Of a stretch of DNA of 12,046 nt, positions 7,075 through 12,046 are shown piece by piece. Source of the stretch: Paludibacter sp. (GTDB lineage Bacteria > Bacteroidota > Bacteroidia > Bacteroidales > Paludibacteraceae); assembly GCA_024709185.1 (NCBI GenBank), contig JANJXE010000309.1:1-12046 (forward strand), written 5' to 3'. How positions within the stretch are numbered: the stretch's first letter is position 1; each line of letters begins with the position of its first letter. A program made the position numbers and the translations under genes. The notes beneath the pieces were generated by a model that saw only the letters and a list, made by a program, of their open reading frames with translations, ran no database searches and was not told where the DNA came from.

Positions 7075-8305
7075 TCACCAGTCCCGAGCGTAGCTTGGGC
7101 TCGAACCAGGTGGTCTTGGGCGGCATGATGTTACCGGTATCGGCGATGTCGATCAATTGCTTCATCGACACGGGATACAGGGCCAGGGCTACTTTCATCT
7201 CACCACTGTCCACCCGGCGTTTCAACTCGCCCAAACCGCGGATGCCGCCTACAAAGTCGATGCGCTTGTCGGTGCGTAAATCCTTAATTCCCAGAATATC
7301 ATCGAGAATAAGGTTCGACGAAATAGTAACGTCGAGTACACCTATCGGATCGCTATCGTTGTAGGTACCTTCTTTGGCCGTAAGCGAATACCATTCGCCC
7401 GAGAGGTATAACGCGAAATTGTGTAGTTTATTGGGCTTGTAGGTATCGGCTCCCATGGCTTTTACTTCGAAGCTCTTTTCCAGGGCAGTTAAGAAGGCTT
7501 CATCACTCAGTCCGTTCAGGTCTTTCACCACGCGGTTGTAGTCGATAATGTTGAGCTGGTTGTCGGGGAAGCAGACGGCCATAAAATAGTTGTACTCTTC
7601 ATCTCCGGTATGATGGGGATTCAACCGGCGTTTTTCGTCGCCCACCAATGCCGCAGCGGCACTACGGTGGTGTCCGTCGGCAATATACAGCGAAGGGATG
7701 GTGGCAAAAAGCTCCGTAATGCGGCTTATCATGTTAGCATCGCTGATCACCCAAAAATGATGACCAAAACCATCGCCGGGGGCCACAAAATCGTATTCGG
7801 GTTCGCCCTGAATCACCGAACGCACAATGGCGTCGAGCTCATCATGGTGCGGATAGGCAAAAAATACGGGTTCGATATTGGCATTGTTAATCCGCACGTG
7901 TTTCATGCGGTCTTCTTCCTTGTCCTTGCGGGTAAGCTCGTGCTTCTTGATATTGCCCTGCATATAGTCTTCAACGCTGGCACATACCACCAGGCCGTAC
8001 TGCGTTTTACCATTCATGGTTTGCGCATATACATAATATTGTTCCTGCTCGTCCTGCACCAGCCAGCCATTGGCCTTAAATGCGTTGAAATTCTCCAGGG
8101 CCTTTTCGTACACTTTTTCTTCGTGCTCGTCGGTGCCGGGGGCAAAATCAATTTCGGGTTTAATGATGCGGTACAGCGATTTCGGATTACCAGCCGCCTC
8201 GGCACGGGCTTCTTCGGAGTTCAATACATCGTAGGGACGCGATGCTAGCTCTTCGACCAGCTCACGTGGGGGACGAATACCTTTAAATGGTTTAATTACA
8301 GCCAT
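7058..8305 (-). CDS. DUF1015 family protein
   Basis: This 415-residue soluble protein belongs to the DUF1015 family. Conserved blocks are FKGIRPPRELV then RPYDVLN (23-29), the basic/acidic KKHELTRKDKEEDRMKH (120-136), the strongly conserved IADGHHRSAAA (208-218), and a C-terminal MPPKTTWFEPKLRSGLVIHEL. The family is widespread in Bacteroidota and distantly related to ParB/SerK-like nucleotide-handling proteins. It is often seen near serine-synthesis genes, so a kinase or nucleotide-hydrolysis role in amino-acid metabolism is conceivable but not shown here. It has its own promoter at 8341-8371 and an A-rich leader. It is probably the first gene of a unit with the PorE-like lipoprotein and thyA. 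Its final heptad VIHELV is repeated beyond the stop codon. Confidence 0.9.
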   Translation of the reverse strand: MAVIKPFKGIRPPRELVEELASRPYDVLNSEEARAEAAGNPKSLYRIIKPEIDFAPGTDEHEEKVYEKALENFNAFKANGWLVQDEQEQYYVYAQTMNGKTQYGLVVCASVEDYMQGNIKKHELTRKDKEEDRMKHVRINNANIEPVFFAYPHHDELDAIVRSVIQGEPEYDFVAPGDGFGHHFWVISDANMISRITELFATIPSLYIADGHHRSAAAALVGDEKRRLNPHHTGDEEYNYFMAVCFPDNQLNIIDYNRVVKDLNGLSDEAFLTALEKSFEVKAMGADTYKPNKLHNFALYLSGEWYSLTAKEGTYNDSDPIGVLDVTISSNLILDDILGIKDLRTDKRIDFVGGIRGLGELKRRVDSGEMKVALALYPVSMKQLIDIADTGNIMPPKTTWFEPKLRSGLVIHELV

Positions 8306-8340
8306 AAGCTTCTTTTTTGGTTTTTATTGTTTTGTGGATG

Positions 8341-8371
8341 CAAAATTAGTCAAAAAACAGAAACAACCACA
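8341..8371 (-). promoter_or_regulatory. Promoter of the DUF1015 - lipoprotein - thyA unit
   Basis: The minus strand shows TAATTTTG (8341-8348), an exact TAnnTTTG -7 box. TGTG sits 19 bp upstream (8368-8371), a 3-of-4 match to the -33 TTTG. The -33 element lies inside the stem of the metK terminator. The leader to the DUF1015 ATG is about 30 nt and A-rich. Confidence 0.65.
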
Positions 8372-8406
8372 CCCGTTTTCTACTGAAATGCCGGATGTGG
8401 TTGTTT
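8353..8406 (-). terminator. Rho-independent terminator of metK
   Basis: An 11-bp perfect inverted repeat pairs AAACAACCACA (8361-8371) with TGTGGTTGTTT (8396-8406). It extends inward by CCG/CGG after one mismatch, leaving a loop of about 16 nt. Read on the minus strand, the hairpin begins 21 nt after the metK stop and is followed by a run of six T (8353-8358). Confidence 0.85.
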
Positions 8407-8427
8407 ATCATAAGGATACTTTATTTG

Positions 8428-9708
8428 TTAAAGTTTGAATGCCTTGCGGATATCCTCTACCCTGTCGAGTTTTTCCCAGGTGAAGAGTTCTACTTCGCGC
8501 TCGATTACTTTCGTACCGTTGAGCTTAAACTTCTTGGTAACTACTTCGGGAGTGCGACCCATGTGTCCGTAGGCTGCTGTTTCGCGGTAGATGGGATTGC
8601 GCAGCTTCAGGGCTTCTTCGATCTTGCGCGGACGAAGGTCGAAGAGTTGCTGTACCACTTCACCGATTTGCGGATCGGTGAGCGCTACGGTTGCGGTGCC
8701 GTAGGTGTTTACGTACACATTCATCGGACGGGCCACGCCAATGGCATAGGATACCTGCACTAATACTTCGGCAGCAACACCGGCTGCTACAAGGTTTTTG
8801 GCGATGTGGCGGGCTGCATAGGCTGCCGATCGATCGACCTTCGAGGGGTCCTTGCCCGAGAAAGCTCCACCTCCGTGGGCTCCCTTGCCGCCGTAGGTAT
8901 CTACAATTATTTTACGGCCGGTGAGACCGGTATCGCCGTGCGGACCTCCAATCACAAACTTACCTGTGGGGTTCACGTGCAGGATGTAGCCGTCCTGAAT
9001 AAGCAGGTCGAACTGCGGGTCGAGGGCTTTTACGCGGGGAATAAGGATGGTGCGTACATCTTCTTTAATGGCCGCCACCATGGCATCGTCGGCTTCCGGC
9101 TGACTCCTGCCCGGTCCGGCTTCGATAAACTCATCGTGCTGGGTCGATACCACTAAGGTATGCACCCGCACGGGCTTGTTGTCGTCGTCGTACTCCACCG
9201 TCACCTGCGATTTCGAATCGGGACGGAGGTAGGTCATCAGCTGTCCTTCCTTGCGGATGGCTGCCAGCTCCTGCACTAGTGCATGGGCCAGGTCGAGCGC
9301 CACGGGCATCAGGTTATTGGTTTCGCGGGTGGCATAGCCAAACATCATCCCCTGGTCGCCTGCTCCCTGATCGTCGGGGTTGGCACGCTCCACACCGCGG
9401 TTGATGTCGCCCGACTGTTCGTGGATGGCCGATAGCACACCGCAGGAATCGCCGTCGAACTTATAGTCGCCCTTGGTATAGCCTATCTCGTTGATTACTT
9501 CGCGGGCAATGGTGGGCACATCCACCCAGGCATCGGTTTTTACTTCGCCGGCAATAATTACCTGTCCGGTGGTGACTAAGGTTTCGCAGGCTACTTTCGA
9601 TTCGGCATCCTGTGCCAGAATATTATCGAGCACTGCATCGGATATCTGATCCGCTACCTTGTCGGGATGACCCTCGGATACGGATTCGGAGGTAAATAAA
9701 TAACTCAT
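8428..9708 (-). CDS. metK: S-adenosylmethionine synthetase (methionine adenosyltransferase)
   Basis: This 426-residue cytoplasmic enzyme makes SAM from methionine and ATP, releasing phosphate and pyrophosphate. Family signatures are intact: GHPDK (13-17) at the ATP site, [11 protein letters not shown] (115-125), and the glycine-rich [19 protein letters not shown] (279-297) with phosphate- and metal-binding residues. It is longer than E. coli MetK (384), which fits the Bacteroidota form. The start [10 protein letters not shown] is the standard N-terminus. The gene has a ~175-nt leader with a SAM-II riboswitch near its 5' end, so expression should respond to its own product. It is transcribed alone and ends at a strong hairpin. 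Confidence 0.97.
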   Translation of the reverse strand: MSYLFTSESVSEGHPDKVADQISDAVLDNILAQDAESKVACETLVTTGQVIIAGEVKTDAWVDVPTIAREVINEIGYTKGDYKFDGDSCGVLSAIHEQSGDINRGVERANPDDQGAGDQGMMFGYATRETNNLMPVALDLAHALVQELAAIRKEGQLMTYLRPDSKSQVTVEYDDDNKPVRVHTLVVSTQHDEFIEAGPGRSQPEADDAMVAAIKEDVRTILIPRVKALDPQFDLLIQDGYILHVNPTGKFVIGGPHGDTGLTGRKIIVDTYGGKGAHGGGAFSGKDPSKVDRSAAYAARHIAKNLVAAGVAAEVLVQVSYAIGVARPMNVYVNTYGTATVALTDPQIGEVVQQLFDLRPRKIEEALKLRNPIYRETAAYGHMGRTPEVVTKKFKLNGTKVIEREVELFTWEKLDRVEDIRKAFKL

Positions 9709-9802
9709 GATTGTTTACGTATTAATAGTGAATACTACCGAAAATCATGTGATCTTCAGGATAAACAGGAGGGAGAAAATATTGAACCGGGGGAAATCAG
9801 GG

Positions 9803-9829
9803 AAAAAAGGGAGTAGTACAAATCCTACT
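9803..9829 (-). promoter_or_regulatory. Possible expression-platform hairpin in the metK leader
   Basis: On the minus strand AGTAG (9825-9829) can pair with CTACT (9812-9816) around an 8-nt loop. CCC and a run of six T (9803-9808) follow. It resembles a weak intrinsic terminator. Its 5' arm overlaps the last bases of the SAM-II pseudoknot strand, so the two folds could exclude each other. The stem is short and the direction of regulation is not clear. A very pyrimidine-rich stretch follows down to about 9765. Confidence 0.4.
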
Positions 9830-9878
9830 TTTTAGCATTTTTTTCGGTGGTTGCAAGCGGTTCAAATCCTTCCACACT
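9824..9878 (-). ncRNA. SAM-II riboswitch in the metK leader
   Basis: Read on the minus strand, this ~55-nt element carries the SAM-II hallmarks in order: GTGG (P1 5' side), GATTTGAACCGCTTGCAA (loop and P2 5' side), CCAC (P1 3' side), an A-rich linker, and TGCTAAAAAGTAGG (P2 3' side). This matches the SAM-II pseudoknot core (GAUUU.ACC...UUGCA...GCUAAAAAGG) as I recall it. The 4-bp P1 is next to an imperfect AAG stretch, so P1 is weaker than the best examples. It starts about 12 nt after the -7 box, at the very 5' end of the transcript, and lies about 115 nt before metK. SAM-II elements bind SAM and are known to lower expression of methionine/SAM genes. Confidence 0.82.
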
Positions 9879-9889
9879 GTTTTTCGCTG

Positions 9890-9897
9890 CAAAGATA
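9890..9897 (-). promoter_or_regulatory. -7 box of the metK promoter
   Basis: The minus strand reads TATCTTTG, an exact TAnnTTTG followed by C. No good TTTG is found 19-21 bp upstream. The implied transcript start (about 9883) lies just before the SAM-II element. Confidence 0.65.
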
Positions 9898-9963
9898 ACA
9901 CTTCTCCTAAACAACCCTGCACGGCGCTTTGTTTTATTTGCCCCGGATTTAACAAAGATTAAC

Positions 9964-9986
9964 TGCACTACGGCAGATGAAGTGCA
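9964..9986. repeat. Inverted repeat TGCACT / AGTGCA
   Basis: TGCACT (9964-9969) and AGTGCA (9981-9986) form a perfect 6-bp inverted repeat with an 11-bp centre, ending 9 bp before the -33 region of the TPR/HTH gene. It could be an operator in the metK/regulator divergent region (9709-10054). Nothing else suggests a specific binder. Confidence 0.3.
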
Positions 9987-9995
9987 TTTAACAGC

Positions 9996-10026
9996 TTTTA
10001 AGTTTCGAATAGCTTGTTTATCTTTG
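9996..10026 (+). promoter_or_regulatory. Promoter of the TPR/HTH regulator gene
   Basis: TTTT (9996-9999) is followed after 19 bp by TATCTTTG (10019-10026), an exact TAnnTTTG -7 box followed by CGG. The leader to the ATG at 10055 is about 20-25 nt. Confidence 0.65.
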
Positions 10027-10054
10027 CGGCGACTTTTTTAATCACTCTTACACT

Positions 10055-10849
10055 ATGAAATCTGTATCGTTTGTTCGCCTGTCGATTTACGTTGTGCTGA
10101 TGGCAGCCACAGTAGCCTGCACGCCCCACCCCACCCTTACCGAAGCCGAAAGGCTGTTCGAAAGCGATTACGATTCGGCCTGTGCCCTGCTGCGTAGCAT
10201 CGAGCCGTCGGAGCTTCGCACGCACTACGACAAAGCGCTGTATGCACTCTCGGTCACCCGCGGCCGTTTCTACAGGGGCGAGCCCGATGCCAATGACTCG
10301 CTGATTTCGATCGCCACCGCCTACTACGAACAGCGGGATGTCCACCGTGCGGCGCTGGCCTGGTTCTATATGGCAAAGACCTGTGCCCTGGGCAAACGCT
10401 ACGACGAGCAGGTAGCCGACCTGCTGAAAGCGCAGCATTTCTGCACGCTGTCGGACAACCACCGCCTGCAGGCCTATATTTTCGTCGAGAGGGCTTCGCT
10501 TTTCGACCACCAGCAGCAGTCCGACAGTGCCCTGCTCAACTACAGCCTGGCATTACGCGCCTTCACAATGCAGCGCGACACCCTGAATGCGGTAAATACC
10601 GAACTACAGATGGCCTGCCTCTACAACCGCCTGAAGGACTACGCGAAGGCCGAAAGTATCTGCCGGCGACTGTTGCAGCACGAAGCCCGTCTGCCCGTGG
10701 CCTACCGCTCGGCCCTGCACCGCATGATGGGCAGCATTTACCACAGCCGGGGTCACTACCTGCTGGCGGCACAGGCCTACCGGCAAACACCCCGCACCGG
10801 CAACCCCGCCTACGACGATAACCTGAGCTACCTTATTGCCAAGAGCTAA
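10055..10849 (+). CDS. N-terminal half of the regulator: exported TPR fragment
   Basis: This 264-residue open half could still be translated from its own promoter. It begins with a signal peptide (hydrophobic 9-20) ending TVAC, so C22 is a plausible lipidation site, although a lipid anchor would be odd for a protein that also has a transmembrane helix. The remainder is helical TPR-like repeats with paired patterns such as AALAWFYMAKTCALGKRYDE and ALHRMMGSIYHSRGHYLLAA. If made, it would be a periplasmic TPR fragment without the membrane or DNA-binding parts. Codons strongly prefer C and G in third position, unlike the second half of the gene. Confidence 0.6.
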   Translation: MKSVSFVRLSIYVVLMAATVACTPHPTLTEAERLFESDYDSACALLRSIEPSELRTHYDKALYALSVTRGRFYRGEPDANDSLISIATAYYEQRDVHRAALAWFYMAKTCALGKRYDEQVADLLKAQHFCTLSDNHRLQAYIFVERASLFDHQQQSDSALLNYSLALRAFTMQRDTLNAVNTELQMACLYNRLKDYAKAESICRRLLQHEARLPVAYRSALHRMMGSIYHSRGHYLLAAQAYRQTPRTGNPAYDDNLSYLIAKS

Positions 10850-10912
10850 AACGCCAGCGGTCAGACCGATTCGGCAGAGCTGTACCTGCGTACCATCGCC
10901 CACTACTCGGCC

Positions 10913-11659
10913 ATGGCGCCCGACTACCACAAGCTGTGGGCGGCGCTGTACCAGCTCCGTGGCAACTACCCGTCTGCCGCGACCCACCTCCAACATGCCA
11001 TGACCGCCACCGACTCGCTCTACCGCCACCGCATCGACCAAAGCTTTGCCGGCCTCGAAAAGCAGTTCAACTACCAGCAGTTGAAACTGAAAAATCAAAA
11101 GCTGGTTATTAATCATTTCAGGGTTAAATTGCTGGTGTTGATTTGTTGTATAGGTATTGCCGGGCTGGCTCTAACGTTCTATTTGTATCGGAACAAAGCG
11201 AAGATGATACAACTGGAAATGGATAATAAATTGCTGGAGCGGGAAAAAATTCATTTTGAGAAAGAAGCTGAGAATGCCAAACTTATCGAACAACAACTAA
11301 TTCTACAAAGAATAGTAATTACCAATCTTGAGCAGTATCGAAAAAACACGCACCGCAAGCTGGATCGTATCAAAGAAGGCTTTAGTCCTGTCAATAACCA
11401 ACATTTTTATTATGAACTCTACTCTGCCATTGACCTTGAATACAATAATTTTTCCAGTAGAATCAGAGAAGTGCATACCCAATTGAACGAAAATGACATC
11501 TTAATTTGTTGTCTCATATTAGCGGGCTTCGACACTGGAATGATGGCATCAATATTAAATATTAGATTTAATTCAATGACTGTGAGAAGATCCAGATTGC
11601 GTAAGAGATTGAATCTCGATAATTCTGAAAGTTTCATAGACTACCTTCGCACTTTTTAG
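10913..11659 (+). CDS. C-terminal half of the regulator: last TPR, membrane helix, coiled coil, HTH
   Basis: From the first ATG after the stop (codon 287 of the full frame) this half is 248 residues. It has a last TPR (4-40), one transmembrane helix (about 71-92, VKLLVLICCIGIAGLALTFY), and a charged coiled coil (about 93-150). A C-terminal LuxR-like HTH occupies about 191-248, with LNENDILICCLILAGF, the turn at ASILNI and the basic recognition helix TVRRSRLRKRL. No promoter or convincing ribosome start precedes this ATG, so separate expression is doubtful. The HTH shows no frameshift or missing block. Base composition falls from about 63% GC before the membrane helix to about 32% GC after it in the 60-bp blocks I counted. 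Confidence 0.55.
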   Translation: MAPDYHKLWAALYQLRGNYPSAATHLQHAMTATDSLYRHRIDQSFAGLEKQFNYQQLKLKNQKLVINHFRVKLLVLICCIGIAGLALTFYLYRNKAKMIQLEMDNKLLEREKIHFEKEAENAKLIEQQLILQRIVITNLEQYRKNTHRKLDRIKEGFSPVNNQHFYYELYSAIDLEYNNFSSRIREVHTQLNENDILICCLILAGFDTGMMASILNIRFNSMTVRRSRLRKRLNLDNSESFIDYLRTF

Positions 11660-11690
11660 CAATATTTCACCCCAAAAAAACCTCATTTTT

Positions 11691-11720
11691 GAGCATGTAT
11701 ATATGCTCACTTTTTCAAAA
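11691..11720 (+). terminator. Hairpin after the regulator gene, possible terminator
   Basis: GAGCAT (11691-11696) pairs with ATGCTC (11703-11708) around GTATAT, followed by AC and five T. A flanking TTTTTG/CAAAAA pair could lengthen the structure with a bulge. It lies 31 bp after the regulator stop. The stem is short, and the same loop motif recurs at 11770, so it could instead be a protein-binding dyad. Confidence 0.45.
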
Positions 11721-11769
11721 ATCACATAACTTACTATAAATCTGACAGATACGGCACCTTCAAAAATGG

Positions 11770-11781
11770 GCATGTATATAT
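11770..11781 (+). repeat. Second copy of the 12-bp motif GCATGTATATAT
   Basis: The 12-mer GCATGTATATAT occurs at 11693-11704 (inside the hairpin) and again here, 77 bp further on. TTCAAAAAT also recurs (11714-11722 and 11759-11767). The second copy lacks the dyad partner. These paired words sit in AT-rich non-coding DNA in front of a possible promoter region, so they may be binding sites. Chance is possible in such AT-rich sequence. Confidence 0.4.
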
Positions 11782-11860
11782 AATAAATTTGGCGAATTTG
11801 GAAAATTCCCGATTTTTTTTATATTTATTTGCAGGGTAACTTTTTAAAACGAATAGCACA

Positions 11861-11890
11861 ATGAAAAAAAGCGTATCCAATTCCAGTTGA
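11861..11890 (+). other. Nine-codon open frame in a gene-start-like context
   Basis: ATG at 11861 follows an A/T-rich stretch with a near-consensus -7 box (TTTATTTG, 11824-11831, 7 of 8). It encodes MKKSVSNSS before TGA at 11888. The MKK start and spacing look like a normal gene beginning, cut off just before the repeat array. It may be a truncated gene start or a leader peptide, or nothing. Confidence 0.25.
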
Positions 11891-11897
11891 AGGGTCT

Positions 11898-12046
11898 CCG
11901 TACTGTCGTTTCATTACGTTCAGGTCAGTTGTAATGATCCGACAGTCGAATCAAGAAAATCGTTTTGGTTGTAATGAACCCGAGAGTCGGAAAATCTCAA
12001 CCGGTTCAAAAGTAATCAATCCAACAGTCGGAACAAGAAAACCAAC
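11898..12046. repeat. Array of degenerate 40-41-bp dyad repeats running off the window
   Basis: Three direct copies start with GTAAT at 11931, 11971 and 12012. Each has a dyad based on CCGACAGTCGG (11939-11949, 11980-11990, 12021-12031; each with one change), followed by an AT-rich tail such as AACAAGAAAACC. Dyad centres are exactly 41 bp apart. An inverted, more diverged copy lies at 11898-11917 (centre about 40 bp before the first). All frames have stops, so it is not coding. The array continues past 12046. Copies differ too much for a CRISPR, and there is no cas gene here. Confidence 0.7.

Larger units (their letters stand above)
10055..11659 (+). pseudogene. Membrane-bound TPR / HTH transcriptional regulator interrupted by an in-frame stop
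   Basis: The whole 534-codon frame reads as one gene broken only by TAA at 10847-10849 (codon 265). The frame continues without shift into NASGQTDSAELYLRTIAHYS, an evident continuation of the TPR domain. The intact product would have an N-terminal export signal, periplasmic TPRs, one transmembrane helix, a cytoplasmic coiled coil and a C-terminal HTH. This Bacteroidota family of single-protein membrane regulators is thought to sense with the TPR side and bind DNA with the HTH. A tyrosine codon (TAC/TAT) changed to TAA by one substitution is the simplest origin. A sequencing error or a rare readthrough cannot be excluded. The first two-thirds are strikingly GC-rich and the last third AT-rich, with the break near 11085. 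Confidence 0.75.

Noticed and set aside
9998..10510. 170-codon minus-strand open frame, and a similar one at 10604-11116
   Set aside because: They are antisense to the GC-rich TPR half of the regulator, where GC-rich codons naturally keep other frames open. No family resemblance or promoter was seen.
11931..12046. CRISPR array
   Set aside because: The repeats are about 20 bp and differ in several positions per copy, the would-be spacers resemble one another in part, and no cas genes are present.

Overview
The window looks like a chromosomal segment from a Bacteroidota genome, most likely order Bacteroidales. The evidence is the repeated Bacteroides-type promoter -7 box (TAnnTTTG) in front of most transcription units, A-rich rather than Shine-Dalgarno leaders, the fused HisIE, the AsnA-type asparagine synthetase, and a TPR/PD40/OmpA lipoprotein with the architecture of the type IX secretion protein PorE. 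Genus cannot be fixed from this sequence.

Layout. Positions 1-860 are an AT-rich accessory scar. It holds a C-terminal fragment of an MmeI-like DNA methyltransferase (minus strand), the last ~24 codons of a HigB/RelE-type toxin, and an intact HigA-like antitoxin (plus strand). From 899 to 9708 all genes are on the minus strand and are core metabolism or envelope genes. In transcription order they are metK; a DUF1015 protein, a PorE-like lipoprotein and thyA; folA; then asnA, hisIE, ftsE-like ABC ATPase and a small zinc-ribbon protein. Good promoters precede asnA, folA, DUF1015 and metK, which suggests four transcription units. thyA and folA act together in the thymidylate/folate cycle. metK makes SAM and carries a SAM-II riboswitch in its leader, so its product probably controls its own expression.

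From 10055 to 11659, on the plus strand and divergent from metK, lies a membrane-spanning TPR/HTH regulator. It is interrupted by one in-frame TAA, and its base composition changes sharply from GC-rich to AT-rich near 11085. The right edge (11660-12046) is non-coding. It holds a hairpin, a repeated 12-bp motif, and the start of an array of degenerate dyad repeats spaced 40-41 bp that runs off the end. A 10-bp piece of the same repeat core occurs inverted at the left edge.

The most interesting points are the SAM-II element with a possible alternative pairing in its expression platform, the heptad-coding 21-bp tandem repeat that runs through the DUF1015 stop codon, the interrupted two-composition regulator, the right-edge dyad array, and the broken toxin-antitoxin/methyltransferase scar. 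I see no clearly new multi-gene system.
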